From Blastobasis lacticolella (lineage: Eukaryota; Arthropoda; Insecta; Lepidoptera; Blastobasidae): a stretch of DNA of 64,000 bases. The notes under the pieces are model-generated. The model saw only the letters and a list, made by a program, of their open reading frames with translations. It was not told the origin of the DNA and searched no databases. Positions within the stretch are counted from its first letter, which is position 1, and every line of letters begins with the position of its first letter. A program made the position numbers and the translations under genes. Positions 43,201 through 47,370 of this stretch are shown piece by piece. The stretch spans positions 2,558,001-2,622,000 of the forward strand of contig LR990060.1 of the NCBI GenBank assembly GCA_905147135.1. Direction: 5' to 3'.

Positions 43201-45233
43201 TGGGCAGCAGCATTTTCCATTGTTATTTTCAAACACTGCGATCTCCAACCCGTCTGCCAAGCGTGGAGATTATGGCAATAACCTCCCCCTTCGTGGGAGA
43301 GGCCCTAAGTCCTGCAGTGGACTGTTACGGGCTGTGATGATGACACTATGAAGACCGCAGACGCAGCACTCACCTCATCGACAGGAATTACAAGCCGATG
43401 CATTTTACCGACCCGTGGACGGCCACGTGATGCTGACATCGCATTGTCGCCGACCACGATTTCACTTAGATTTAAGTCATTCTATGTTCACACTTCGAAC
43501 TAGTTTCTACGTTAAGTTTTATGGTAATTTTATTTTAATTAATTATTTATTTATTTATTTATTTAAAATAAATGCAAACTTACAGACAGAATCCAAAACG
43601 TTTACATTTAACATTTAAAAACATAATTCATATTTCATAACAAAAAAATATATATAAATGAATTCATAATATAAATCAATTGAATCACTACATGAATACA
43701 ATAAAATAAAATTAATTAACAATAAAATAATATTAGTTTAAAATCATTTTTGGTTTTTTTTCGACCCTCCGGCTGTAGCCTACGTATCTTGCTTATGGTT
43801 CATTAAACTTATAAGTAAACTAAAGGCTATACAGAGACAATGACACAGCCAGCATTTTTTGTTTGATTAAACAAAAATAGGGTTCTGGTTTAAATATCCT
43901 TGTTTTTTTGTTATTTTTTTCAAAATTTCAATCTACACAGGGCAGTAACACAGTGGCGACTTTAATTTAATTTTTTATACCACCATGGTGGCAAACAAGC
44001 TTACGACCCGCCTTATCGTAAGCAGTTACCACAGCTTATGGACGAATTCGACATAAGTTCGAATTTTAATTTTTTTATGTTTTAGTGTTAATGTTTGTTT
44101 ATTTATTATGGTTCTGTAAATATTTTGTTTGTACCTAAATAAATAAAAATTATTTGTTCAGGGTGCCTACAAACTTCGTCACAAATGTTTTCCAGTCCAA
44201 AAATGTTACGAATCCAATGAAATCAAACCAATAAATGAAGAACATGAATTTGAAGGATTTATCAATACTTTTGCAATTGTGGTCAGATCTTTTCATAAAA
44301 ATGTGAATGAAATAAAATCCGGGAATCAAAATTAATATTAAATTTTTTTTAAATGGCTTAGCCATTTGTTCCAAGAATATGATGAAAAAATTTTACGACA
44401 AGAATGGCCCCTTAAATATAATCAATCTGTGTGCAGAATCATCATTTTAGGAGCCAACTGTATACTATAATCAAATGTAAATACGACATTAGGTGGTGTA
44501 ACAGCGCCCTGGCATTACCTTCATCGGAGTCTGCCAGAGCTCTGTACAAACTTGTAAACTTAAGTATCATAAATAGAACGCAAGGACTTACTGTTGTAGA
44601 ATTTACTTAGTGACATTGTCAATTGCCCTTGATAAAACTACTTAAATAAATCAAAGTAACTTACTTTCTTTTTTTATTTGACGACCAGAGGTCCCGGGTT
44701 CGATTCCCGGCCGGGCAGAAATTTAAATGATTAATTTGAATTTCTGTTACGGGTCTGGGTGTTGTAAGTATAGTACGGTATACAGTATGTAGTCTGTACT
44801 GTAGAATTGTATTGTACTGTAATGTGCATGAAGTTTTAAATAAATAAGTATGTATTTAAAACATTATGAGAAGTTTATCAGTTTTCTGGCACCCATCACA
44901 CAAGCTTTGCTTACTTTGGGGCTAGATGGCGCTGTGTGAATTGTCCAAGCATATTTATTGATTTATATGCCAGGGTAGGAACGCTCGGCTCAGCGTCATC
45001 TTTCTACCCTTGCATATAAAACTTTATTCGAAATAAAATTAGGAGTTTGTACTACATAGTTACCTTAATATACTGGTAGAGTGGAGTCTCATCTTCTTTC
45101 AGCTCCATGTCCACGATGCAGTACACAGCGTCAGGCTTCCTCAGGCAAAGGTCGAAGTCGTCGAGGTCTGTCAGAGCCGGCATCGAGTAGTAATCAAGGG
45201 TCTGCTCTGTCGTGTCCGGTTGCGGTGTGGTTT
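10032..45233 (-). CDS. nrf-6: nrf-6-like acyltransferase-3 membrane protein, 12 visible exons (join)
   Basis: The gene encodes a multi-pass membrane protein with an extracellular NRF domain followed by an acyltransferase-3 domain. In C. elegans, members affect uptake or transport of lipids and drugs such as fluoxetine; insect roles are less defined. Exons in transcript order: 45064-45233, 39905-40075, 31420-31576, 30653-30755, 30043-30130, 21968-22134, 21300-21485, 12866-13045, 12318-12468, 11768-11948, 10899-11041, 10032-10289. Every intron is GT-AG and phases agree (0,0,1,2,0,2,2,2,0,1,0), giving 650 residues plus stop. The NRF part has six Cys in the first three exons. About ten hydrophobic segments follow. 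Hallmarks are FFVMGGFLMAY, NRWLRL, QAWYLGTDTQLFL, PLGRMSYCAMLLH and FVEAPSCQLQKILF. The first visible exon starts inside a codon, so a short 5' exon with the signal peptide is missing. Substrate is unknown. Confidence 0.9.
10290..10898 (-). other. nrf-6: Intron 11 of the nrf-6-like gene
   Basis: It holds a family I fragment at 10380-10500 (GCCAATACTGGAACTAAGTG and CAACAGCGACGCTG), related to 13225-13340 and 25890-26010. The rest is unassigned. Confidence 0.5.
10899..11041 (-). CDS. nrf-6: nrf-6-like visible exon 11
   Basis: No ATG-initiated frame marks it; it was found from its acceptor (TGTCCCCAG), donor (GTAAGT) and fit in phase (1 in, 0 out). It encodes WGPLQPLGRMSYCAMLLH, which matches the W-x-PLxRLSYxxYLIH region near the end of the acyltransferase domain. 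Confidence 0.88.
11042..11767 (-). other. nrf-6: Intron 10 of the nrf-6-like gene
   Basis: A family D2 fragment lies at 11200-11345 (GTGACAAACGAGCAGACAGC ... GAAATGCCTCATGCCTGTAA). Nothing else is recognised. Confidence 0.55.
11768..11948 (-). CDS. nrf-6: nrf-6-like visible exon 10
   Basis: The acceptor is ATACAG and the donor GTGAGT. It encodes two hydrophobic helices (ILFLISVPVACGSVLMG and FFALAMCVFIIGCFYKC) around a polar loop. Phase 1 end. Confidence 0.9.
11949..12317 (-). other. nrf-6: Intron 9 of the nrf-6-like gene
   Basis: 11985-12055 shares GTTTCCAACTGACAGTACTT with 33340. 12160-12270 has a K-like piece. No complete element. Confidence 0.4.
12318..12468 (-). CDS. nrf-6: nrf-6-like visible exon 9
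   Basis: The acceptor is ATCCACAG and the donor GTAAGT. It encodes a loop FGYNYTFYHAYVSAQ and NWAGYHLGVITAYFYHK, the helix usually written as IGMLLGYLL in relatives. Confidence 0.9.
12469..12865 (-). other. nrf-6: Intron 8 of the nrf-6-like gene
   Basis: Family K fragments lie around 12530-12725 (ATAACCGGATTTGCCATTTCC and CCAGTTTTCGTCATTTTC) with an AATG microrepeat at 12580-12596. Confidence 0.45.
12866..13045 (-). CDS. nrf-6: nrf-6-like visible exon 8
   Basis: The acceptor is TTTCTCAG and the donor GTGAGT. It encodes WYLGTDTQLFLITLVILLII, the most recognisable motif of the family, then another helix (PILSIVMVVSLIIPFLQ). Confidence 0.92.
13345..13485 (+). repeat. Family G LINE C-terminal fragment
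   Basis: The plus strand shares CTTTCAAGGCTAGAGTGAAT and GGCATGCTCCATCTTCGGCC with 19030, 21590 and 56835. The coding sense translates as LDAFKARVNRLF, the last helix of a LINE reverse transcriptase ORF. Confidence 0.65.
13785..14340 (+). repeat. Family K copy interrupted by family B
   Basis: It contains ATCGGCATTTTGTATGGCGA and GACGGAAACTGTAATTTTCA, shared with 33660 and 55110. The K sequence stops at 13982 and resumes after the family B insertion. Confidence 0.6.
13995..14257 (-). mobile_element. Family B retroposon with 12-bp target duplication
   Basis: It is flanked by GTGTATACCATT at 13983-13994 and 14258-14269. The minus-oriented copy starts at the family head CCATGTGGTGTCC and ends with GTGATGATG. 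It is inserted into a family K copy, so it is younger than K. Confidence 0.85.
14675..14845 (+). repeat. Family E repeat copy
   Basis: It runs from CTAGTGGACCCGACGCGACTTC to GGAAGCGACTTTGTTTTAAA. Confidence 0.7.
15427..15720. repeat. SINE-A head fused to an inverted SINE-A body
   Basis: 15427-15545 is a plus-strand tRNA-like head (B box GGGTTCGAATC, then CATGTACCAATCACTCTTTT). 15560-15720 is the body in minus orientation (GTGGAGCGACTACCATCTGA ... AGGAGCATCGGTTAGAATTC). Confidence 0.7.
16150..16420 (+). repeat. Direct repeat of ~73 bp
   Basis: CATATTAAGAGAGAAAAGCA begins both copies (16151 and 16348), and both continue through CTCGAAACTGC to ACCGATTTTGAT. About 197 bp separate the starts. 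Confidence 0.75.
16898..17062. mobile_element. Foldback MITE with CAGGGTGTTACA-type ends
   Basis: The left end TACAGGGTGTTACATAATAT pairs with the right end ATATTGTGTAACATCCTGTA. The inner arms (GTGCTAAATGTATGAAAACGATAGGTAC versus its complement) also pair with a short loop. Flanking TATA suggests a TA-type target duplication. Confidence 0.8.
17165..17475 (-). pseudogene. RTE-type LINE 3' end (type ii)
   Basis: A minus frame of 100 codons reads IGHVLRKPQGYVRNRCLNLP, KRPRGRPKKPWIDIAESDAR and EDAEDRAKRRGM. This is a LINE C-terminal tail also seen at 20365 and 39605. It lacks all catalytic domains. Confidence 0.7.
18510..18645 (-). repeat. LINE 3' tail (L-like)
   Basis: AGCTCTTTATTGCACACAC followed by GGCGGCCTTAATGCTTTAAG and CTTCCAGACAACC resembles the minus-strand L tail at 41335. 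Confidence 0.4.
18880..18935 (-). repeat. SINE-C tail fragment
   Basis: ACAGCGCTATCTAGCCCCAA is the complement of the SINE-C 3' block. Confidence 0.6.
19030..19180 (+). repeat. Family G LINE end with poly(A)
   Basis: The same core as 13345, but ending in twelve A at 19168-19179. This marks family G as a poly(A)-tailed retroelement 3' end. Confidence 0.65.
19850..19945 (+). repeat. Family D3 fragment
   Basis: CACCAAGGTGGCAAACAAGC and CTGATGGTAAGCAGTCACCG also occur at 43985 (plus) and 36165 (minus). Confidence 0.55.
20220..20340 (+). repeat. Family F fragment
   Basis: ACTGCGTCGAAATATCGAAG then ACTAACCGTGGTAACAGACC and GTGTAGTGAAAGTG are shared with 36728-36830. Confidence 0.6.
20365..20450 (+). 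pseudogene. RTE type ii fragment
   Basis: CGGGAGGCCCAAGAAGCG and GGATGCGAGAGCCAACGG match the coding strand of 17165 and 39605. Frames are broken. Confidence 0.6.
20475..20645 (+). repeat. Family D2 repeat
   Basis: GTGACAAATGAGCAGCCAGC, CTGATGGTAAGCAGTAACTG and GATGAAATGCCTCATGCCAG are shared with 11200, 25615 and 31660. Confidence 0.6.
21005..21145 (+). repeat. Family D repeat
   Basis: A T-rich start, then CGGCAGACAAACAGGCATGC, CCTGATGGAAAGTGGTCACC and GCCTATGGACATCAGCAACA. This is the reference copy for the family here. Confidence 0.65.
21195..21262 (-). repeat. SINE-A tRNA-like head
   Basis: The complement carries GGCCACATGGTTAAGGG and the B box GAGTTCGAATCC. It ends about 40 bases from exon 7. 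Confidence 0.6.
21300..21485 (-). CDS. nrf-6: nrf-6-like visible exon 7
   Basis: The acceptor is TTTCCAG and the donor GTGAGT. It encodes a helix (LMPAVLVVMALAMTW), the loop MCRANWWQLVILMPNL and the lead into the conserved QAWYL. Phase 2 on both sides. Confidence 0.92.
21486..21967 (-). other. nrf-6: Intron 6 of the nrf-6-like gene
   Basis: It is almost entirely two opposed family G LINE ends (21590-21720 and 21721-21880). Confidence 0.6.
21590..21880. repeat. Opposed pair of family G LINE ends
   Basis: 21590-21720 is plus oriented; 21721-21880 is minus oriented and encodes, up to 21856, TSRFGSTFIMRTAKEWNTLS and YNLDAFKARVNRLL. Both meet at the AATAGGCTGTT core. Confidence 0.65.
21968..22134 (-). 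CDS. nrf-6: nrf-6-like visible exon 6
   Basis: The acceptor follows a CT-rich tract ending TTCCGCAG; the donor is GAG|GTTTGT. It encodes IVQIFFVMGGFLMAYKML and MALVNRWLR, the conserved second helix and the basic loop of acyltransferase-3. Confidence 0.9.
22486..22660 (+). repeat. SINE-A body, left part of a SINE-MITE composite
   Basis: CATGTACCAATGACTTTTTC, CTGCACATTCAGGCGACTG and GTCACGGAGGTCAGACGGCA are SINE-A blocks. Confidence 0.65.
22662..22808. mobile_element. Palindromic MITE (GAAACCGCTCGCAT type), copy 1
   Basis: The ends TTTTTGAAACCGCTCGCATC and GATGCGAGCGGTTTCAAAAA are inverted, with inner GAGCGCTCG repeats. It sits in a SINE-A sequence that resumes after 22808 (CACATGTTAGCGACTGAATG). 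Confidence 0.75.
22850..23105 (+). repeat. SINE-C, near full length
   Basis: The tRNA-like head has A-box-like GAGTGGTTCAATGG and B box GGGTTCGATTCCCGG. The body is AATTGAAATGATGAATTTTA and TTACGGGTCTGGGTGTTCTA. The tail is GGGGCTAGATGGCGCTGTGT. This is the reference copy. Confidence 0.85.
23106..23255 (+). repeat. SINE-A 3' part
   Basis: GGCAGTCGCTCCTCTGTAAT, CCTGGATCATGATCAAGGTG and GAGAGCAAAACCGGGA form the SINE-A 3' region. Confidence 0.7.
23500..23756 (-). repeat. SINE-A carrying the same MITE, inverted copy
   Basis: In complement it reads SINE-A head, GACGAAACAAAGGGCTTC, the MITE (23545-23690) and CACATGTAAGAGACTGAATG, the same junctions as 22640-22840. Confidence 0.75.
24040..24295. 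repeat. Tandem pair of ~130-bp LINE-tail-like units
   Basis: GGTAACAGGTTGCCGTCG begins both units (24047 and 24187). Each continues with AATGCTTTTA(A/T)GACATC and a GAATAAATAAA-type tail. Confidence 0.65.
24290..24480 (-). repeat. SINE-C, diverged
   Basis: GCCCCAAAGTAAGCGGAGCT to GGAAATCGAACCCGGGC. The complement carries the B box. Confidence 0.7.
24935..25115 (-). repeat. SINE-C
   Basis: CACAGCGCCATCTAGCCCCA through CCCAGACCCGTAACAGAAAT to CATTTCAATTTCTGCCCGGC; the tRNA head is cut off. Confidence 0.75.
25120..25415 (+). repeat. SINE-A, subtype with 5' extension
   Basis: The 5' flank AAAGGCTTCCTCGGACGAGA leads into GCATCGGTGGCGTAATGAGT and the changed B box GAGTTTGATCCCC, also seen at 34500 and 62430. 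The 3' part (25325-25415) is the normal SINE-A end. Confidence 0.75.
25615..25800 (+). repeat. Family D2 repeat
   Basis: GTGACAAACGAGCAGACAAC, TTTAGGTTGCAGATAACAAA and GATGAAATGCCTCATGTCTG. Confidence 0.6.
25890..26010 (+). repeat. Family I fragment
   Basis: GTCGCTGTTTTTGGAATTG and GGCCACCGGGTCAGATAATT are shared with 13225-13340. Confidence 0.45.
26518..26682 (+). mobile_element. RTE type i 3' end with 12-bp target duplication
   Basis: It encodes RPPTRWTDDLVRIGGTSWMR, AQDRPLWRSLGEAYAQQWAS and a stop, then a GATGAT tail. It is flanked by ATATAACAAAGA (26506-26517 and 26683-26694). Strongly 5' truncated. Confidence 0.82.
26695..26816 (+). mobile_element. Second RTE type i 3' end in tandem
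   Basis: It starts at ACGACCTGGTAAAGATCGCA directly after the target duplication of the previous copy and ends in TGATTATGATAATGATAT. It is diverged from its neighbour, so the two are separate insertions. Confidence 0.75.
27306..27559 (+). mobile_element. Family B retroposon, full length, 10-bp target duplication
   Basis: It starts CCGTGTGGTGTCCGGCAGAG and ends GGCTGTGGTGATG. It is flanked by ATACGACATG (27296-27305 and 27560-27569). This is the reference copy. No tRNA-type promoter boxes are obvious. Confidence 0.88.
27580..27815 (+). repeat. SINE-A body
   Basis: CCGATGCTTTTACAGTGAGA to CGTGCGCGAGCTCGCCGGGA; the tRNA head is missing. Confidence 0.7.
27858..28011. mobile_element. Foldback MITE (CAGTTGATACT type)
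   Basis: The left arm AACAGTTGATACTAATCCTT ... GTATAAAATAATATCGCTTT pairs with the right arm AAGCGACTTCATTTTATACA ... GGACCAGTATCAACTGT over ~50 bp, with a GC-rich centre. Confidence 0.75.
28865..29574 (-). mobile_element. Family E copy with an expanded minisatellite
   Basis: The right end in complement reads CTAGTGGACCCGGCGCGACT TCGTTCGCG, the standard family E start. The minisatellite replaces the C-rich inner block, and a non-repetitive remnant runs to about 28865. Confidence 0.65.
28952..29535. repeat. 11-bp minisatellite, about 53 units
   Basis: The unit is GGTGTAGGGTA (complement TACCCTACACC), with occasional single-base variants. Because 11 is not a multiple of 3, a frame through it cycles an 11-residue repeat, which explains a 242-codon minus frame (28869-29597) that is not a gene. 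Confidence 0.95.
30043..30130 (-). CDS. nrf-6: nrf-6-like visible exon 5 (catalytic-His helix)
   Basis: The acceptor is TGTCAG and the donor the perfect GTGAGT. It encodes RFYTMVMILGLHSMIFIGYG. The family usually has a Gly-His pair here (the presumed catalytic histidine); this copy reads Gly-Leu-His. Confidence 0.88.
30131..30652 (-). other. nrf-6: Intron 4 of the nrf-6-like gene
   Basis: It contains a LINE C-terminal relic (30235-30510) and a D fragment (30515-30560). Confidence 0.5.
30235..30510 (+). pseudogene. LINE C-terminal relic
   Basis: The plus strand reads ARLKWQWTGHIARRT and then VPPSLIHHRTLRRWDRFHPH and NVGFFKRHVYRYLKA. These are C-terminal tails of LINE proteins joined with deletions. 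Confidence 0.6.
30653..30755 (-). CDS. nrf-6: nrf-6-like visible exon 4 (cytoplasmic linker)
   Basis: The acceptor is GCACAG and the donor AAG|GTAAG. It encodes NRYYLAFCVQKNWKAL and IFKCFQALR, the linker leading into the first acyltransferase helix. Phase 2 end. Confidence 0.88.
30756..31419 (-). other. nrf-6: Intron 3 of the nrf-6-like gene
   Basis: A short minus-strand family E head lies at 30985-31005 (GCGGGTCGCTAGTT). The rest is unassigned. Confidence 0.4.
31420..31576 (-). CDS. nrf-6: nrf-6-like visible exon 3 (end of NRF domain, TM1)
   Basis: It encodes VDELSVRYC, the last NRF cysteine, then a hydrophobic segment LLDIIIGVVLLSWLMINLG. The donor is AAAG|GTAAAT and the exon ends in phase 1. 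Confidence 0.9.
31660..31800 (+). repeat. Family D2 repeat
   Basis: GTGTCAAACGAGCAGACAGC, CCTGATGGTAAGCGGTAACT and GCATTTAGGTTGCAGACAAC. Confidence 0.6.
32035..32175 (+). repeat. SINE-A 3' part
   Basis: CTGAATTTGTAACCATGATC, ATAGCAGTCACTGTAATGAC and CACAACCGGGACATAAACGC. Confidence 0.65.
33220..33290 (-). repeat. SINE-C tail fragment, diverged
   Basis: GATAAATTCACATAGCGCTA is the complement of the SINE-C end. Confidence 0.5.
33660..33910 (+). repeat. Family K copy
   Basis: TTTGCGTTTTGTATAGCGAA, TTTTTCATAGAAGCAAATTT and CTTGGAAATGGCAAATCCGA are shared with 13835 and 55120. Confidence 0.55.
34095..34150 (+). repeat. Family B fragment
   Basis: AACACTGCGATCTGCAACCG and CTGCCAAGCGTGGAGGTGAT. 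Confidence 0.5.
34405..34830 (+). repeat. Dimeric-looking SINE-A
   Basis: One tRNA-like unit (34405-34465, GAGCATCGGTGGCCGATTGG) is followed by TTAACCACTCTGTGGTAAAG, then a second unit (34510 on, GAGCATCGGTGGCGTAATGA), and then the complete SINE-A body to AACGCCAAGATGATTA. Confidence 0.7.
34865..34990 (+). pseudogene. RTE-type LINE tail
   Basis: The plus strand reads DREKWKMAWETFALQCNS near the end, a LINE C-terminal pattern. Only a fragment. Confidence 0.5.
35015..35230 (+). repeat. Family D repeat, extended
   Basis: GCGGCAGACAAACAGGGAAA, GTGGTCACCGCCGCCTATGG and, further on, GGGAGCTCATTCCACATCCG. Confidence 0.6.
35436..35790 (-). repeat. SINE-A, full length
   Basis: From CTTGGCGTTAAGGTCCCGGA to the tRNA-like head in complement (B box GGGTTCGGATCC, A box GTAGCCGGGCGGTTGAG). 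Confidence 0.82.
35880..35985 (+). repeat. LINE tail family L
   Basis: AGCTTTAAGTCCGCCAATGT and a TAAATAAATAAATAA tail. Confidence 0.6.
36165..36230 (-). repeat. Family D3 fragment
   Basis: GCGGTGACTGCTTACCATCA and CAAGCTTGTTTGCCACCTTA. Confidence 0.5.
36600..36830. repeat. Family F copies in inverted arrangement
   Basis: ATCTCGATATTTCGACGCAG (36633-36652) and its complement CTGCGTCGAAATATCGAGGT (36724-36743) face each other across ~70 bp. The right copy continues with ACTAACCGTGGTAACAAACC and GTGTAGTGAAAGTGCAGTGA. Confidence 0.65.
38225..38360 (+). repeat. SINE-A head
   Basis: GTGGTCTAATGGTAAGAGGT and B box CAGGTTCAAACGCC, then CATGTACCAGTCACTCTTTT. Confidence 0.65.
38375..38500 (+). repeat. 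Family D inserted in SINE-A
   Basis: A T-rich start, then GGTAGGCAAACAGGCAAGCG, GGAAAGTGGTCACCACTGCC and CGCCAATGCGTTGC. It splits a SINE-A whose 3' part resumes near 38608. Confidence 0.6.
38608..38785 (+). repeat. SINE-A 3' part
   Basis: GCACATACAGGCGACTGAAT to ACCGGGACATTAACGCCAAG. Confidence 0.65.
39470..39605 (+). repeat. Family G fragment
   Basis: CTGGACTCCTACAAGG ... GGCGGTCAAATGCCTGCCTA. Confidence 0.45.
39605..39890 (+). pseudogene. RTE type ii 3' end
   Basis: CGCCTACGCTGGTTTAGTCA, GGCCCCGTGGGCGACCCAAG and GAGGATGCCGAAAACCGGGC, ending GACGATGATGATGATT. Translation gives RLRWFSHVIRKSQGYVGN and TDIAESD-type blocks with at least one frame break. It ends 15 bases from exon 2. Confidence 0.65.
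39905..40075 (-). CDS. nrf-6: nrf-6-like visible exon 2 (NRF domain)
   Basis: 57 codons, phase 0 on both sides. The acceptor follows a pyrimidine tract ending CCACCAG; the donor is CAG|GTAC. It contains HRGVCGNEHCHLNLS and LALKQCFNSS, the paired-cysteine region, with several N-glycosylation sequons (NFS, NLS, NAS, NSS) consistent with an extracellular location. Confidence 0.9.
40558..40650 (+). repeat. SINE-C head
   Basis: CCTGAGTGATTCCTCGGTTA and B box GGGTTCGATTCCCGG, then AAATTGAAATATGAATTTTA. Confidence 0.7.
40655..40800 (+). repeat. Short tandem of RTE/family B-like tails
   Basis: AAGTCCAGCAGTGGACTG occurs at 40709 and 40767 with CTTCCACTAATGTGGAAGAA between. It ends GTTGATGATAA. Confidence 0.5.
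40955..41010 (-). repeat. Family D fragment
   Basis: GGTGTTGCTGATGTCCATAG and GGCGGTGACCAC. Confidence 0.5.
41085..41230 (-). repeat. SINE-C fragment with a CCTAA-rich patch
   Basis: GCTTGGACAACTCACACC, a CTAACCTAACC patch, then CCCCAAACTAAGCAAAACTT. Confidence 0.5.
41335..41440 (-). repeat. LINE tail family L
   Basis: TTTATTTATTTATTTGAAAC, GGCGGACTTAAAGCCATTAA and CTTCCAGTCAACCAGTAGAC. Confidence 0.6.
41525..41875 (-). repeat. SINE-A, full length
   Basis: From GTCTTGACGTTAATGTCCCG to the head in complement (GGTGGCCGAGCGGTTAGAGT, B box GAGTTCGAATCC). Confidence 0.85.
41890..42068 (-). repeat. SINE-C
   Basis: TACTTATACACTTTTAAATA to the tRNA-like head in complement (GTGGTGCAGTTGGTTAACAT). 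Confidence 0.72.
42265..42520 (-). repeat. SINE-C, full length
   Basis: GTGGACAAATCCACACAGCG to CCATTGAACCACTCAGGTCG, with a small GTTAACCATT duplication in the head. Confidence 0.85.
43160..43342 (+). mobile_element. Family B, 5' truncated, 8-bp target duplication
   Basis: It starts inside the family at TTTTCGAGGCAAAAGATCAA and ends GGCTGTGATGATG. It is flanked by ACACTATG (43152-43159 and 43343-43350). Confidence 0.82.
43965..44050 (+). repeat. Family D3 fragment
   Basis: CACCATGGTGGCAAACAAGC and GTAAGCAGTTACCACAGCTT. Confidence 0.5.
44690..44970 (+). repeat. SINE-C with internal insertion
   Basis: Head GGTCCCGGGTTCGATTCCCG and body TTACGGGTCTGGGTGTTGTA. An L-like piece (44800-44850) interrupts it before TTACTTTGGGGCTAGATGGC. 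Confidence 0.75.
45064..45233 (-). CDS. nrf-6: nrf-6-like visible exon 1 (NRF domain)
   Basis: The acceptor is CCAACAG and the donor AAG|GTAAC. It encodes LDYYSMPALTDLDDFDLCLR followed by YCIVDMEL, the start of the mature NRF domain, after a Thr/Pro/Gln linker. It begins with two bases of a split codon, so the preceding exon must end in phase 1. Confidence 0.88.
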
Positions 45234-45414
45234 CTGTTGGAAAAGATTGTTTTATACTACGGATTTGGGTAATTATAATCATCAGTCTATATACTAGGTC
45301 ACTGCTCTCCAATGTGGGCCCAATGAGCGCCAAACAGCCAGCTACTACATTCAGCCATTCACAAATCGCATTCTACCTGTTCGAAGGTCGTACTATATTT
45401 CGTGCCAAATGGAT

Positions 45415-45602
45415 TGGCAATAACTGGCATTGATCTCTCGGTTAGAACTATTTTGTAAGCGGTCAAAGTTATTCGGTCAAGTGGTATTATATTTAATGGA
45501 ATAGGAATGCAACAGTTTTCAGTATTTTTCATTAAATATTGCTAGTAATTGACCGAGAGATTAAGGCACGCTATTGCCTAACCATTTAGCATGAACTATA
45601 GT
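45415..45602. mobile_element. Foldback MITE (GGCAATAACTGGCA type)
   Basis: The left arm GGCAATAACTGGCATTGATC TCTCGGTTA pairs imperfectly with the right arm GACCGAGAGATTAAGGCACGCTATTGCC. A related single arm lies near 28650-28690. Confidence 0.65.
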
Positions 45603-46365
45603 TGACTGCTGGTCATAGGTGCTCCACTTTCAAGCACGAGTTTGTTGCGGCTCGTTGCGCTTGTTGGCTCAAAATATGTGTTAAAAACTATAAAAAGGAT
45701 ATCCTTCAGATTATCTGTACTAGTAGTATTATAAAATGAAAAGACATGATTGCTTAACGGTTGAATTGTTTATTTGTATTGAATAATCTCAAAAACACTG
45801 AACCGAAGGCCTGCTGGAAGAGATTTGTTTTAGAAATAAGTAGCGCCTGTTGTGCGATTTATTACTTTGCCTGTCATTCGCTTTGTGTTTCCTGTGCACA
45901 ATAAACTGTTAAATAAATAAACACATCCGATTTAAAAAATTCTTTCTCCTATAGAAAGTTACTTTGTCAGTAAGTATAGTTTATCGCGAAATTGAACGCG
46001 GTTTCCACGGGACTGAAATAATATTTTTGGATCATTCATTTTGGGCCAAAATTCTGTTAGAGCCCGCCAGAAAAAAAATTCAGGTAGAGTAAGCAATTAA
46101 AATATTTTTTTACTATGCTGTCAAATCTATACACTCAATACGGTTGTTACAGGTTTAAAACAACCTAATCACGTACTTTCTAATATTGTAACAACCTAAC
46201 CATTAGACGTATGTACAGATTTGGCATCATAACAAAATAAGGAATTGTTTACGCCTCTGTAAAATAATATTACTTTTCTGTACGGAACTTTTAGACTTTT
46301 GGCTCATAAATGTATGAAACTTGTATAATCCTTCGGAGCGAGCCTTTTCTGTCCATTAGTGTTTT
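45603..46365. other. Upstream region, nothing recognised
   Basis: It may hold the promoter or first exon of the nrf-6-like gene, but no signal-peptide frame with a phase-1 donor was seen. Confidence 0.35.
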
Positions 46366-46369
46366 GAGG

Positions 46370-46700
46370 TTGAGAGCGTCGGTGGCCTAGTCGTTAAGTG
46401 GACTGCCTCGTAAGCAAGAGGTGCCGGGTTCGAATCTCCATGTACCAATGACTCTTTTCTAAGCTATGTACATTAGTTTAGCACTAACCGATACTCTTAA
46501 CGAAAACTACACATTCAGGCGACTGAATGTACACTATGATCCAATTTGATCAGGTTCCCCTGGTTGCTACTAGGGTTACGGATCCATCCGGATCACGGAG
46601 GTAAGCAATTATCTGATCTGCCAAATTCCGGATCAATGTCAATGCAAACCCCGGGCCGTCGCGCGTGATTTCAACTGGGACATTAACGCTAAGATGACCA
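46370..46700 (+). repeat. SINE-A, full length
   Basis: Head GCGTCGGTGGCCTAGTCGTT and B box GGGTTCGAATCTCC to GGGACATTAACGCTAAGATG. Confidence 0.82.
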
Positions 46701-47239
46701 GACAATATTCTCTCAACAATGTAGTGTCTGTATAAAAAGTTCGCATCGAAACGCGTTCGAATGATCACTGTGCAACACTTCGTGTGTCTAATGATACGTT
46801 GGCATGCATGCATGGTAATGTCTAGCCTCAGTACCGAACACTAGTCATTTCTTCATTAGCTTCCTCTTTAGCAATTCTACGTCGTTACTGGCCATTTACG
46901 GCTAATATCGCTTCCGATTGAATCGGTATTTGTTGAGGTTTGTTAGGCAGTTGTTCATTTCGGGGTGTTCAATTGTGAACATAAGCTAACTGAGAGAAAG
47001 ACGTCGGAAGACCCCGGTTCAATTTTACATAAGAACGAATATTTTCTAAAATACTGGACCGATTTTATTGAAACAAAGCTAGAAACCGTTACCATTAAAC
47101 TGCCTTTCAAATAAGAAAAACTTCATCGAAATCGGTCCATCTGTTCGGGAGCTACGAGGCCACCCACAGATACAAACGTCAATCTTAAAACAGCGGTGGT
47201 TGAAAATAGACCTTAAAGAAAAATAGACTTCCAAAATTA

Positions 47240-47370
47240 GTCACACAAAAGGATTCATTCCTTAGACGTACGCATTATAAAGGTTCAACCAAAGCGACTC
47301 GTGCAGAAAGGGGCCGACGGAATGAGGTCATGCAACTGCTTCGCACACTGTCCGAAATGCAATCAGTAGA
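47240..47370 (-). repeat. Family G fragment
   Basis: CATTCCTTAGACGTACGCAT and CCAAAGCGACTCGTGC match the minus-oriented half of 21721-21880. Confidence 0.5.

Larger units (their letters stand above)
40076..45063 (-). other. nrf-6: Intron 1 (visible) of the nrf-6-like gene (5.0 kb)
   Basis: It contains SINE-C pieces (40558, 41085, 41890, 42265, 44690), an RTE-like tail pair (40655-40800), D (40955), an L tail (41335), SINE-A (41525), family B (43160) and D3 (43965). 42530-43130 and 43350-43960 are AT-rich and unassigned. Confidence 0.6.
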
